DNA of 64,000 nt from JAMLHH01 sp037189845 (GCA_037189845.1 JBBCIS010000009.1:149941-213940); one strand, 5' to 3'. Counted from the stretch's first letter, positions 1-10,418 are shown. A program made the numbers and translations. The notes: generated from the letters alone by a model not told the origin.

Positions 1-210
1 CCGTGTAGATAAAATTTCCTGCTTTTAAATAGGTATAGCGTATTGAGTCCTAAGTATTGAGACTGCTAACGCAAAAGAAATTACGAAGTAAGATTTTTGA
101 TGTACAAATTTGCTATCGCAACCGATGCAGCAAAAACGAGCGTGTCTGCCGAGGCGGATGCTATGCGGAAGAGAAAGGTGGTCTATCGTCCGTTGACTGT
201 AGTCTAAAAA
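1..210. other. intergenic edge, no gene seen
   Basis: No convincing gene is visible. A short open frame on the plus strand (57-239) is rich in Cys and Arg and resembles no protein. Positions 145-158 hold TCTGCCGAGGCGGA, a one-mismatch copy of the palindrome found intact at 1109-1126. The stretch is probably intergenic repeat material. Confidence 0.5.
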
Positions 211-870
211 TTATTCGATTGCTCTGTTCAGGAAATTGATAAAAGGAAATAACAATTCTGAATCTTTTATCACTTGTTGAACGAAATCTTTACTCAATAC
301 TTCTTCATCAGTATATGATTTGCTGAAAGTAAAAGATTTCAATTTGAGAATCTCTATAGCGGGATGGTCAGCTTCATAATCTTTCGGAGCTTTCTTCAGC
401 GCATACTCTCTGTCTAATTCACCGAATGTATTTTTCAGATTTTTCTCATTAATAATAGAAAGAAATTCATCCAGATTATAGTCAATCTCTTGACGGATTG
501 CTTTTAATTCATCAGCTTCGGGAGCCCACTTCCCGGCAGCCATAAAACTTTTTCCCGGCTCAAAATGAAGATACCATCCTGCCCATTTTGCAGTTCTTCC
601 ACCTCTCCCTATTGCCATACCGATGTGTGTTTTATAGGGTGTTTTATCCTTTGAAAACCGAACATCTTTATATATCCTGAAAATGGCTTTTTTAGGGTCA
701 TTCTCTGCAATGAGTGCATCTTGTTTGCCTAATGCGTCCTTCCATTCTCCTACCAGTACCTGAGCATTTTCTACTATCTTATCGTACTGCTTTTTATTTT
801 CCTGAAACCATTCTCTATGGTTGTTCTCTTCTAATTTTGAGAAGAAATTCAACATACTTTTATCCAGCAT
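211..870 (-). CDS. DUF2461 family protein
   Basis: A protein of about 219 residues resembling the DUF2461/TIGR02453 family, whose biochemical function is unknown. The family hallmark is the N-terminal block NNHREWFQENKKQYD, followed by KAIFRIYKDVRFSKDKTPYK, a conserved basic/aromatic stretch, and a GWYLHFEPGKS segment. There is no signal peptide or membrane segment, so it is probably cytoplasmic. The frame stays open to a GTG at 912. I prefer the ATG at 870 (MLDKSMLNFF) because the family homology starts just after it. The gene stands alone, and its end is followed by repeat-like intergenic DNA. Confidence 0.8.
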   Translation of the reverse strand: MLDKSMLNFFSKLEENNHREWFQENKKQYDKIVENAQVLVGEWKDALGKQDALIAENDPKKAIFRIYKDVRFSKDKTPYKTHIGMAIGRGGRTAKWAGWYLHFEPGKSFMAAGKWAPEADELKAIRQEIDYNLDEFLSIINEKNLKNTFGELDREYALKKAPKDYEADHPAIEILKLKSFTFSKSYTDEEVLSKDFVQQVIKDSELLFPFINFLNRAIE

Positions 871-912
871 ACATTTAGTTCTTAGTCCATACAAATTAAG
901 ATACTTATTCAC

Positions 913-1252
913 TAAAATGCACTTTCGGGAATTATAAAATAAATGGCAATAGTAAAATTCCTGTGGAAGAAACGAACAGCAAATGACCTCGAAGAGCGGT
1001 GTCTTGAGCCTGCCGAAAGGGTCAAATCTATATAGTATACTTGGTCGGAGATTGTATTCGACTCTTACAGAGTCGCATGTCGTGTCATTCCCTTTTCTAT
1101 AAACATTGAATCCGCCGCGGCGGATTATTTATCGTGTACACAACAAAATCCAACTCAAAACTTTCAACAAAAAATTTAGTATTGCCAAATACAATCCGAC
1201 AATGCTTATTTAAGAGTAATTGGTAATTTTAGAAGCGTAAAAAGGATGTATC
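913..1252. other. intergenic region upstream of pdxH
   Basis: No gene is seen in about 340 bp. The left part is GC-richer than its surroundings and contains dispersed-repeat-like words and the palindrome at 1109-1126. The right part is AT-rich and should carry the pdxH promoter, but I find no full TTG-N19-TAnnTTTG match. Confidence 0.5.
1109..1126. repeat. 18-bp perfect palindrome
   Basis: AATCCGCCGCGGCGGATT is perfectly self-complementary and stands out in AT-rich DNA. Related palindromes of the form TCC(G/A)CC-NN-GG(C/T)GGA occur at 145-158 (one mismatch) and 34069-34082, all intergenic. Confidence 0.6.
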
Positions 1253-1894
1253 ATGGAAAAGAAACTGGCTGACCTCAGAGAGAATTACGGCATCAAAGAA
1301 TTAAATGAAGAAAATTGTCCAGAAAATCCATTTGAGCTTTTTGATTTATGGTTAAATGAAGCCATGGATACGATCCCTGCCGATGCCAATGCGATGACAT
1401 TATCTACTGTCGGTGCAGATGGACAGCCATCATCGCGTACTGTTTTACTAAAAGGAGTCAACGAGCAGGAATTTTTACTTTTCACCCATTATACAGGTAA
1501 AAAAGGTTGGCAAATTGATGAAAATCCGAAAGTTTCATTACTATTTTGGTGGAAAGAATTAGAAAGACAAGTCAGAATTGAAGGTATTGCCCGGAAAGTT
1601 TCCAGAGAGAAAAGTGAAGATTATTTCCATACCAGGCCTAAAGGAAGTCAGATAGGTGCAGCAGCATCTCCTCAAAGCCAGAGTATCCTGAAAGAAGAGC
1701 TTATTGCAAAATTCAGAGATTTAGAAATTCAGTACAGAAATCAGGACTCTATTCCCTTACCGGAAAATTGGGGCGGGTATGCTGTCACTCCCAATCTGAT
1801 AGAATTCTGGCAAGGAAGACCCAACAGAATGCATGACAGAGTGGAATATCAACTACAAAACCAATCCTGGACAAAACAACGTTTAGCCCCATAG
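1253..1894 (+). CDS. pdxH: pyridoxamine 5'-phosphate oxidase
   Basis: This FMN-dependent oxidase converts pyridoxine/pyridoxamine 5'-phosphate to pyridoxal 5'-phosphate in vitamin B6 synthesis and salvage, in the cytoplasm. At 213 residues it is the normal length. Visible family features are the FMN-binding SSRTVLLKG block, WWKELERQVRIEG, the phosphate-contacting region HTRPKGSQIGAAAS, and the C-terminal signature IEFWQGRPNRMHDR at about residues 183-196. WGGY precedes the signature as expected. The ATG at 1253 gives the usual N-terminus starting just before the LRENYG block. It is monocistronic: about 450 bp without genes follow. Confidence 0.95.
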   Translation: MEKKLADLRENYGIKELNEENCPENPFELFDLWLNEAMDTIPADANAMTLSTVGADGQPSSRTVLLKGVNEQEFLLFTHYTGKKGWQIDENPKVSLLFWWKELERQVRIEGIARKVSREKSEDYFHTRPKGSQIGAAASPQSQSILKEELIAKFRDLEIQYRNQDSIPLPENWGGYAVTPNLIEFWQGRPNRMHDRVEYQLQNQSWTKQRLAP

Positions 1895-2347
1895 AAACAT
1901 TAAATAATAACAAAATACATCTATAATTCTGCAAATAACGGTTCGCCATATTGTATCTGACAGATCATTTGAGCCCAAACTATTACGCTTATAAAGATTA
2001 ACATGTTAATATTACTTTAACTGACCGGGAAATAATTTTCCGAAACAATATATAACCAGCTGAAAAACCAAATAATACAAAAAATAAAAACGAATTAATA
2101 ATATTTATTATCCAATAATAATTATACATGTATAAAAAATCACAATATTAAGTGTTTAAAAGGATTTAAATTTGCGCTGTGTGTGTTTTTAATAGATGTA
2201 ATCTGTCTAATATCAGTGTGTGTGATTAATTAGTCATCAGAGCAATAACATCCTATATTTATACTATTTCATAGTATAGGTTGCTATAGTTATATTCATC
2301 TGTTTGCATTTACACAAGAATGATTTTAAAAATATAAATTCTTGTAA
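1895..2347. other. AT-rich intergenic region
   Basis: About 450 bp with no gene or RNA that I can recognise. It is very AT-rich, with runs of short A/T words. It must contain the promoter and leader of the large surface protein that starts at 2348; no full consensus promoter is seen. Confidence 0.5.
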
Positions 2348-5300
2348 ATGAAAATGTGTGTACTAAGAACTGTAAGCCCTTTATTCATAAAGGCAATTTT
2401 ATTACTGACTATTTTACTATCAGTTAATGTACTGTATGCAGAAGGTAGCAGGGATTTGTATCCTTCCGGAGCCCAGGGATACAGAGCTTATCTTCTGAGC
2501 TCCACCACCGATGCAAACTTTAACCCGTTTGCCACTCCCGGAACAGTTCGGGTATGGGTAAAACCCGGAGAAACTATATATGTAGGTTCCAGTGTTATAG
2601 GTAAACGCTGGCCCAGCACTACAGGCACCTACCCCGCTATTGTATTGAGAAGTCCTGACGGTCAGACCTATACTTTAGGCGGATCATCAGCTACTACGGG
2701 ATTGATTGCTGACAGAACTCAGGAGATAAATGGCCCCAACCGAACAGGTGTTACTAACGGATATACTCCACTCACCCGGGTGGTACAAACCGGGCAGGGA
2801 GGAATATGGGAGGTCGATTTCATCGGATTAGGATCCGGCACAAATATTCCGGCTCCCACTACAGGAGCACAACCTACCGGTACATATTTCGGAAATACAT
2901 ATACCAGCACTTATGATGGCAATTATCTGGCAAATGCGAACTGGGTACAGCCTCTTTCTTATGGCTCCAATGTTCCTGTAGCTTTAATAGCGGCATGGGA
3001 TGTCTCTGTAGGTTCAGCAAGTAATGCATCTACCTTGATTCCAGGGAGAGCATTCACTACCTTATTTTCCGGAACAGCTCCCAACAGCAGGTTCCATGAA
3101 CCTTCTTTCTACTCAAAATTTTATGTATTAACTCCTGAAGGAAATGCATATTTAGTCAACAACAATGGTCAAAACGGTGCTTCATTTAACTTTTTCAGTA
3201 ACAACAAAGGCGCAGTTACTTCACTGAATAATGGACAACCTACTTACCAAAGCATTAATACCTCAACATTTACGAGCCTGCAAACGGTCATCTGGGATCC
3301 CCGTATTGCTGATGGCCAGGGAAATATTACGAATAAATTATTCTTCAACAAGCCTGCATCAGACTTGCCTGCATCAGCTTCTATCAGATACAATGGCGGT
3401 GCACAGACAACAACCTGGTTAAAAAATACGCCTGTACAACCTGTCATTTCAGACCTGAGAATTGTGGGACGTGAATCAGGAGTACTTTCGGGTACCGTAG
3501 GACCTCAGGGAGCTATTATCTCATTTCATTCCAATGTGGAAGGAATGTATAAAGTTCTGGTAGACGTAAATGATAATAACAGCTACGAGGATGATGTCGA
3601 TGTCATTATAGTAGGCTCTTGTCTGGCAAATGAAATTACCCAGGTAGTATGGGATGGAAGAAATGGATTGGGTGTAAAAGTGAGTGAAAACTCCAATGTT
3701 AAAATCAGAGGTGCTGTCAGTGTCTCAGAAATCCACTTCCCGTATTCTGATGTTGAATCCAATTTAAGAGGAGTCATCATTTATCAGTTGGATCAGAATT
3801 ATGATACAATTCCGGGTAAAGATATCGTCTACTGGAACGATGAAAATATTACGGGCGTAAGCATTGGAGCATCCAGTCCTGTTGAAAATCACATCATCGG
3901 AAGAAAAAGTACTGTCAATGGTCATATTTGGGGAAGTAATCTATCTGCAAACAGTACTGAAACCAATCAATTCGGAAATAATAAAACCCTGGATACATGG
4001 ACTTTTCTGGAAAGTGTCCCGGCAACTGTCATTACTTCTGTACAAAAATACACTGTTGACCTGGCTGTAAATTCTGTCACCCCCAACAAGTCAAGTCTCA
4101 ATATATGCGGCGATACGATCGAATATATAATAGAAGTAGAGAACAAATCATCTGCAATTGCAAAAGATGCGGCTTATGGAGCAAGATTTGAATTTACACA
4201 TCCGCAGGGATTGAACATCTTCAATGTAACCTATACTCCTACAACAGGTACATCAAGCGTCATTGCAAATACAGATATTATACAGCCTGCAAAGTATTCT
4301 ACCTTCCTGAATATGGCGAATGGTGCCAAAGGAGTATTCAGAATCAGAGCACATACAAGTACTCTCTTATATAACCAAAGCAACCTCAGTGTCAGAGGTG
4401 CGATCATCAGACCAGCGGACTATGAAGATATTGATGCTACTGATGAAACTACTATTACCGGGCCGGTTGATGCATTGGTAGAATGTAATGGCCTCCCATC
4501 CGGTATGGGTTGTAACAATCTTGTGAGCAACAGCAATGTTGCTACAATATTCTGTAGCTCTGCACAAATTGACAAATCATCCAGTCCAAACAAATTATTC
4601 AATAAAGGAGATACGATTACCTATACCATAAAATATATAAATACCGACCCTTTCAGCCACACAGGAATAAATATCACTGATAATCTGCCATCTGCTGCGA
4701 CATTCGTTCCGGGCAGTATGCAGGTATCAACTACCACACCTTACCAGCAAAATATTAAAGATACTATCAGAAATACAGGTAATACAAGCTTCTCTGTTCC
4801 TTCAGGCGTCACATCTTTAACGATTGAAGCCTGGGGAGCCGGAGCCGGCGGCGGCGGAAGATCCAGCGGTACCAATGTCGGCGGCGGCGGTGGTGGTGGC
4901 GGCGCATATACCAGAAAGACGATCAGTGTAAATCAGGGAGGTAGTTATATTGCAACAGTAGGAAGTGGCGGTGCTGCAGCAACAGCCGGAGGAGATTCTT
5001 ATTTCCGTCTGAATAGTTCCGGTACAAATATTACTATTGCAAGAGGTGGTAGTTCTCCGGGGACCAATAGTTCTACAGGAGGTAATGGCGGCTCGGCAAC
5101 CAGTAGTGATGGCGATATATTTTTCAATGGTGGTGCCGGCAGTTCGGGTACAAGCATGGGCAGTACCAGTGGTTTTGGCGGCGGAGGAGGAGCAGCAGCC
5201 GGACCATCAGGAGCAGGAACGGCAGCAACAAGCTTTGCAGGTGCTACCGGAGTAACCGGCAGCGGCTCAGGCGGGGATGGTCGCTTAAATAATCCTCTGA

Positions 5301-8300
5301 CGGCTTCCACAACAGGTTCAATACCAGGCGGCGGCGGCGGTGGCGGATTCAGAACAAGTTCCAGCGTCAATGGCTCTTCCGGAGGAAATGGTCAGATTGT
5401 ACTCAGTTATACCAGAACATATAATCCGGGAACAGTTGGTACTTTCCCGAATGTAGCAAGTAATTGGAGTGTAAATCCATTTGAGGAAGTAATCGTAACA
5501 TATAAAGTAGTGGTGAATCAAAATTTCGATGGAGATTCTATAAAAAATATTGCTTCGGCGACTTCTACTATTGTAACAACTCCTATCAGAGATTCTGTTA
5601 CAAACTATAGAACGGTAAACCTGACTGGAAATATCTTTAACGATGCAAACGGTTTAAAGGATAATACCGTTAACGGAACAGGCCTAGGCAATCCGGCTGC
5701 TGAAACTCTATATGTACATTTAGTCGATTCACAAGGGAAAGTTATAATGATAACACCGGCAGCTACAAACGGACAATATTCATTTGCTAACGTGAATACC
5801 GGCAATTTCACTGTTTTAATTTCCAATATTCAGGGTATTGTCAATCAATCAGCTCCGGCTCATCAGCTTCCTGCAAATTGGGTAAACACCGGGGAAAATA
5901 TAGGAATTCAGGCAGGTCATGACGGCGTTGTAAATGGAATTACACCAGTAAATGTGACTAATAAAGATATTTTAAACATCAATTTTGGTATCAATGCATT
6001 GCCATATGCAGATACTACTACATTAGAAGCTCAATATAATCCGGGTGGAACGGTGCATATTAGCATACCTTCTACATCTTTTGGCGGTACAGACGAAAAC
6101 GGTCATATCGACAGTTTAAGAATTACAACATTCCCTACGAATACCACTTCTATTACTATTAATGGTATCAATTACACATCTTCCAATTTCCCTGCCGGAG
6201 GTGTAACCATTCCAACAAACTCTTCAGGAGAGCCTACTGTTATTATTGCTATAGATCCAATAGATGGTACAGTTACTTCTTCTATTCCATACGTGACTAT
6301 AGATAATGCAGGTTTTGAGAGCTCAAACATTGGATATGTTCATATTCCTTTCATACTCAATACCACCTATGCTGTCAACGATGAAAACTCTACATGGGTA
6401 AATACACCTGTCAGTGGTGATGTCACTACCAACGACTTTGATCTGGAAGGTCATACTCAATCTTTCGGTTCTTTCTTAAACCAAAACGGTTCAGGCAATC
6501 CGGTTGCTTCAGGAGTCACCGTATCGGGCAAAGATGCCAACGGCAACACCGTGAACAATGCAGGTACACTTACTTTCAATCCTAATGGTACTTATACATA
6601 TACACCTGCCAACAACTTTACAGGAAACATTTCTGTTCCATACTCTATCTGTGACAATGGTAATCCGGTTGCTTGTGATACTGCTTATCTTGATATTACA
6701 GTATCTCCGCTACCGAACATTGCCAACAGTATTATTGCCAATAACGATGAATATTTCTCTTACGGTGAGCCGGTTAATGCCAATGTATTTGTCAATGATG
6801 CCGACCCGCAAGGCGACAGCTTCACTGTGACAGGTGTCAAACAAGGCAATACCTCTATCCCGGTAGGAATACCTACACAAGTCAGCGGTGTCGATGAAAA
6901 AGGCAACCCTGTAGCTAATGCAGGTACACTTACTCAGAGTGCTGATGGTACAATGACCTATGTTCCTGCTCCGGGTTTTGCCGGTACAGTAACCTATGAC
7001 TATACCATCACTGATGACGATACTCCTGTTGCTACGGATAATGCTACTGTAGTCATTACTGCTGTAAGAGATAACAACGGTCCTCAAAACGACCCGCCTT
7101 TCGCAGGAGATGACTTCTCTTATACATCTGTCAATACTCCTGTAAACGGTAATTTCGCAGGCAATGATGACGACCCGAATAACGATCCGATCAGCATCGC
7201 TGATGAAAACGGCAATCCAGTAACTATCGTCCCCGGTGGACCAAAAACATCTGTTGTGACCAAAACGACAGAAAAAGGCGGCACGGTGGAATTCTTCTCT
7301 GACGGTACATATACTTATACTCCGCCTACAGGATATACAGGTCCTGACAGAGTGGTATATGAAATCTGTGATGTAACTGTCATCGAACCTCAGCCACTTT
7401 GTGCGCAGGCTACTATACATTTACTCATAGCTCCCAGATATAAAATATCGGGTAAAGTCTGGCACGACACCAATGGTATGACTGATAATTTTGTCAATGG
7501 CACAAATGGTACAAATGTCAGCAACAAAGTTTTTGCTGTCCTGACTGATGTAAATGGTCGCGTGATTAACAGCATACCTGTAGATGAAAACGGCAATTAT
7601 GAATTCCTCAATGTTCCGGGAGGCATCAACTTACAAGTGTTACTGGATACAATATCCAGAGCAAAAGATGAAATTGTACAAACTTCTGCTCTGCCAACCG
7701 GCTGGGTCAACACCGGGGAAAAAACAAGAAGCCAGTCCGGACATGACGGAAATATTAATGGTATCAGTGCTGTTATTCCTGCGCTTACTGCAGATGTTGA
7801 CAGTGTAATGTTTGGTATTCAGCAACCTCCGTTTGCGGATTCTAAGTTGTTTAATGTTGGAAATATCGCTTTCAGAGAAGGGGCTCCGGATAATTATCCG
7901 AAACCTGACGAATTTGAAAGATTTTTTACCATCACAACAGGAAGTGAGTATCTGACAGGAAACGGAAGAGGTGGATTCCTCACAGGAAAAGATCCCGAAG
8001 ATTGTCCGGAAGAGCAAACTTGTTATTCTGGAAGTAATTTCAAACTCATAGACTTATATCCTACTACCGTATTATTCTATAACTACGGAGGAGAAACCGG
8101 AATCAGGAGATTGGAAGAAGGTGATCTCATTACTAACTACAATCCTTCAAATCTGATTATATACGCTGAGGAAGGTTCAGGAATGGGAGACAAACCTGTA
8201 GGTTTCCGTTATGCAATGATAGATGCTGCAGGGTTTTCCAGCGCACCGGCCAGCTATACTATCATTTCGGAAAGCGCGCTGCCTGTTGAATTATTATATT

Positions 8301-8830
8301 TTACTGCAAATAGTTCAGACTGTAAAGTCACTCTCAATTGGGCAACCGCTTCCGAATTGAACAATGACTACTTTGAAGTTGAAAAAAGTACAGATGCTGT
8401 CCAATGGGCAACAATCGGCAAAGTAGATGGAAACGGTAACACTAACTTCAGAATAGATTATTCTTATGCGGATGATATCCTGGACAATGGAACTATCTAT
8501 TACAGATTGAAGCAGGTAGATTTCGATGGAGGAACAGAATATCATAAAACAGTTGCTATAGAGACTCAGAAATGCAGCAATCATTCTATATCTGCATATC
8601 CCAACCCAACCCAAAACATATTGAATGTAAGAATAGATAAACTAAACTGGGAAGACGCTCATGTCACAATTATTGATGCATCAGGTAAAACAATAAAAAG
8701 CCTAAGCATTAACAACACATACACACACACAACTTTAGATGTGAGTTCTCTTTCCAGTGGATTTTATTTCTTACAAATCAACATTGGTAATTTACAAACA
8801 GAGTCAATTCCTTTTGTGATTACGAAATAG
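2348..8830 (+). CDS. giant T9SS-exported multidomain surface protein
   Basis: A 2160-residue exported protein, probably cell-surface attached or secreted through the type IX system; its ligand is unknown. Domains in order: signal peptide (about 1-32, ending NVLYAEG); a large unassigned N-terminal region; two DUF11-like beta domains (about 570-680 and 740-800); a very Gly-rich segment (about 830-1020, many GGGG runs); an SdrD/B-like domain (about 1090-1170); three cadherin/VCBS-like repeats with the pattern GTLTFNPNGTYTYTP...FTG (about 1350-1690); a second SdrD/B-like domain (about 1699-1800); and a C-terminal T9SS type A sorting domain beginning ISAYPNPTQN and ending in Lys. The Asp/Asn-rich repeat loops (DADPQGD, DDDPNND) suggest calcium binding. 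The ATG at 2348 gives a good signal peptide, and a terminator follows at 8875. This domain mix is typical of Bacteroidota adhesins, but the function is inferred. Confidence 0.85.
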   Translation: MKMCVLRTVSPLFIKAILLLTILLSVNVLYAEGSRDLYPSGAQGYRAYLLSSTTDANFNPFATPGTVRVWVKPGETIYVGSSVIGKRWPSTTGTYPAIVLRSPDGQTYTLGGSSATTGLIADRTQEINGPNRTGVTNGYTPLTRVVQTGQGGIWEVDFIGLGSGTNIPAPTTGAQPTGTYFGNTYTSTYDGNYLANANWVQPLSYGSNVPVALIAAWDVSVGSASNASTLIPGRAFTTLFSGTAPNSRFHEPSFYSKFYVLTPEGNAYLVNNNGQNGASFNFFSNNKGAVTSLNNGQPTYQSINTSTFTSLQTVIWDPRIADGQGNITNKLFFNKPASDLPASASIRYNGGAQTTTWLKNTPVQPVISDLRIVGRESGVLSGTVGPQGAIISFHSNVEGMYKVLVDVNDNNSYEDDVDVIIVGSCLANEITQVVWDGRNGLGVKVSENSNVKIRGAVSVSEIHFPYSDVESNLRGVIIYQLDQNYDTIPGKDIVYWNDENITGVSIGASSPVENHIIGRKSTVNGHIWGSNLSANSTETNQFGNNKTLDTWTFLESVPATVITSVQKYTVDLAVNSVTPNKSSLNICGDTIEYIIEVENKSSAIAKDAAYGARFEFTHPQGLNIFNVTYTPTTGTSSVIANTDIIQPAKYSTFLNMANGAKGVFRIRAHTSTLLYNQSNLSVRGAIIRPADYEDIDATDETTITGPVDALVECNGLPSGMGCNNLVSNSNVATIFCSSAQIDKSSSPNKLFNKGDTITYTIKYINTDPFSHTGINITDNLPSAATFVPGSMQVSTTTPYQQNIKDTIRNTGNTSFSVPSGVTSLTIEAWGAGAGGGGRSSGTNVGGGGGGGGAYTRKTISVNQGGSYIATVGSGGAAATAGGDSYFRLNSSGTNITIARGGSSPGTNSSTGGNGGSATSSDGDIFFNGGAGSSGTSMGSTSGFGGGGGAAAGPSGAGTAATSFAGATGVTGSGSGGDGRLNNPLTASTTGSIPGGGGGGGFRTSSSVNGSSGGNGQIVLSYTRTYNPGTVGTFPNVASNWSVNPFEEVIVTYKVVVNQNFDGDSIKNIASATSTIVTTPIRDSVTNYRTVNLTGNIFNDANGLKDNTVNGTGLGNPAAETLYVHLVDSQGKVIMITPAATNGQYSFANVNTGNFTVLISNIQGIVNQSAPAHQLPANWVNTGENIGIQAGHDGVVNGITPVNVTNKDILNINFGINALPYADTTTLEAQYNPGGTVHISIPSTSFGGTDENGHIDSLRITTFPTNTTSITINGINYTSSNFPAGGVTIPTNSSGEPTVIIAIDPIDGTVTSSIPYVTIDNAGFESSNIGYVHIPFILNTTYAVNDENSTWVNTPVSGDVTTNDFDLEGHTQSFGSFLNQNGSGNPVASGVTVSGKDANGNTVNNAGTLTFNPNGTYTYTPANNFTGNISVPYSICDNGNPVACDTAYLDITVSPLPNIANSIIANNDEYFSYGEPVNANVFVNDADPQGDSFTVTGVKQGNTSIPVGIPTQVSGVDEKGNPVANAGTLTQSADGTMTYVPAPGFAGTVTYDYTITDDDTPVATDNATVVITAVRDNNGPQNDPPFAGDDFSYTSVNTPVNGNFAGNDDDPNNDPISIADENGNPVTIVPGGPKTSVVTKTTEKGGTVEFFSDGTYTYTPPTGYTGPDRVVYEICDVTVIEPQPLCAQATIHLLIAPRYKISGKVWHDTNGMTDNFVNGTNGTNVSNKVFAVLTDVNGRVINSIPVDENGNYEFLNVPGGINLQVLLDTISRAKDEIVQTSALPTGWVNTGEKTRSQSGHDGNINGISAVIPALTADVDSVMFGIQQPPFADSKLFNVGNIAFREGAPDNYPKPDEFERFFTITTGSEYLTGNGRGGFLTGKDPEDCPEEQTCYSGSNFKLIDLYPTTVLFYNYGGETGIRRLEEGDLITNYNPSNLIIYAEEGSGMGDKPVGFRYAMIDAAGFSSAPASYTIISESALPVELLYFTANSSDCKVTLNWATASELNNDYFEVEKSTDAVQWATIGKVDGNGNTNFRIDYSYADDILDNGTIYYRLKQVDFDGGTEYHKTVAIETQKCSNHSISAYPNPTQNILNVRIDKLNWEDAHVTIIDASGKTIKSLSINNTYTHTTLDVSSLSSGFYFLQINIGNLQTESIPFVITK

Positions 8831-8874
8831 GTGCGCAAAATTATTCTATCAATCACTCTTCTAATGCGCATCCG

Positions 8875-8902
8875 GAGGCTGTCTTATGGCAGCCTCTTTT
8901 AT
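8875..8902 (+). terminator. rho-independent terminator
   Basis: The stem GAGGCTG/CAGCCTC is followed by TTTT and an AT-rich tail, 45 bp after the stop of the surface protein gene. Confidence 0.8.
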
Positions 8903-9088
8903 TTACAGAGAGTTCTTCCCGGATTAAATAAATGATTCCAGACAGCCTATGCTAGGACTCATCTATCTGGCACATCACCCATAAATTATTTAACTCAAAT
9001 ATCATCTAGCTGCAATCTATGCACGCAGTATATTTTATCATTTATAAGTATCTTTCAGCCTGATTTTTAAAAAACATAACCAACAGAT

Positions 9089-10369
9089 ATGACTTTCTTA
9101 AAAAACCCAAGAAAAGTAGCCATCGTAGGATACAACAGAATTCCATTTGCACGTCAAAATACTGCCTATTCTGAAGCTACGATTCAGGATATGATGGTTG
9201 CAACTTTAAATGGTCTTATCGACAGATACAGCCTTCAAGGTGAATTATTAGGAGAAGTAGCAGGTGGTGCTGTATTAAAAAGCAGCGAAGAACCAAATTT
9301 GATGAAAGATGCTATTATGAAGACATCTTTACATCCTCACACTCCGGCTGTAGACCTTCAGCAGGCTTGTGACACAGGTATCGAAGCAGCTATCTATATT
9401 GCCAACAAAATCGCTTTAGGTCAAATCGAAGCAGGTATTGCAGGTGGAGTAGACTCTACCAGCCAGGTACCGTTGGTATTGAGCGATAAGCTGACTAAAA
9501 CCTTGCTTGCACTTACCAGAGCAAAAACTACTCAGCAAAAATTAAAAGAAATCATTAAGATCCGCCCGGATTTCTTCGTGCCTGTTGCTCCGGCAAATCA
9601 GGAACCTTTAACAGGATTATCTATGGGTGGTCACACAGAGTATACTGTAAAATACTACAGAGTAGGAAGACAGGAACAAGATCAGCTGGCATACGAAAGC
9701 CACAAAAAAATGGCAGCAGCTTACGAAGAAGGTTTCTTTGATGATATGATAACTCCTTTCAGAGGCTTATCCAGAGACAATAACCTGAGAGCAGATTCTA
9801 CTATTGAGAAGCTTTCTACTTTGAAACCTGCTTTTGACAGAAAAGGTGGCGGCACTATGACTGCAGGTAACTCCACTCCGCTTTCTGATGGTGCATCTGT
9901 AGTTTTATTAGCTACTGAAGAATGGGCAAAAGCTCACAATCTTCCGGTTTTAGCATATATTACTCATGCGGAGGTTGCAGCTATCGAGTATGTAGAAAAT
10001 AAACATAACTTATTATTGGCTCCGGTATACGCAGCGAGCAACATGCTGAAAAAAGCAGATATGAAGCTCCAGGATTTCGACTTCTATGAAATTCACGAAG
10101 CATTTGCTGGCCAGGTATTGGCTACATTGAAAGTATGGGAAAGTCCTGAGCTTTCTGCACAGTTCGGCATCGAGCCATTGGGAGCTATTGATCGCAGCAA
10201 ATTGAACGTAAAAGGTAGTAGCCTTGCCGCTGCTCACCCTTTTGCAGCTACCGGTGGCCGTATCATCGCTACATTGGCTAAGCTATTGGCACAAAAAGGT
10301 TCAGGTAAAGGATTTATCTCTATCTGTGCTGCAAGAGGTCAGGGTATTACAATGATCTTAGAGAAATAA
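9089..10369 (+). CDS. acetyl-CoA C-acyltransferase (FadI-like thiolase)
   Basis: A thiolase of 426 residues. Thiolases of this type cleave 3-ketoacyl-CoA with CoA in beta-oxidation, or condense acyl-CoAs. The nucleophile is Cys94 in LQQACDTG. The catalytic His is His383 in AAHPFAATGGR, and the second Cys is Cys413 in ISICAARGQG, with HEAF upstream. The last motif has CAARGQG rather than the usual CGGGxG, which recalls the FadI branch. No signal peptide; cytoplasmic. A terminator follows at 10392, and there is no FadJ/FadB partner beside it, so substrate range cannot be decided from context. Confidence 0.88.
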   Translation: MTFLKNPRKVAIVGYNRIPFARQNTAYSEATIQDMMVATLNGLIDRYSLQGELLGEVAGGAVLKSSEEPNLMKDAIMKTSLHPHTPAVDLQQACDTGIEAAIYIANKIALGQIEAGIAGGVDSTSQVPLVLSDKLTKTLLALTRAKTTQQKLKEIIKIRPDFFVPVAPANQEPLTGLSMGGHTEYTVKYYRVGRQEQDQLAYESHKKMAAAYEEGFFDDMITPFRGLSRDNNLRADSTIEKLSTLKPAFDRKGGGTMTAGNSTPLSDGASVVLLATEEWAKAHNLPVLAYITHAEVAAIEYVENKHNLLLAPVYAASNMLKKADMKLQDFDFYEIHEAFAGQVLATLKVWESPELSAQFGIEPLGAIDRSKLNVKGSSLAAAHPFAATGGRIIATLAKLLAQKGSGKGFISICAARGQGITMILEK

Positions 10370-10391
10370 TTTCTATCTGAAATACATTTTA

Positions 10392-10418
10392 AGACTGTCT
10401 GTAAAGGCAGTCTTTTTT
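10392..10418 (+). terminator. rho-independent terminator
   Basis: The stem AGACTG/CAGTCT is followed by a run of six T, 23 bp after the thiolase stop. Confidence 0.8.

Noticed and set aside
57..239. 60-residue open frame
   Set aside because: Unusual composition, no similarity pattern, and it runs through repeat-like intergenic DNA into the end of the DUF2461 gene.
4999..5370. 123-residue Pro-rich open frame on the minus strand
   Set aside because: It is the antisense of the Gly-rich segment of the surface protein; Gly codons read backwards give Pro runs.
6710..7420. 236-residue open frame on the minus strand
   Set aside because: Antisense of the cadherin-like repeats; Ile/Arg/Ser-biased composition and no recognisable domain.
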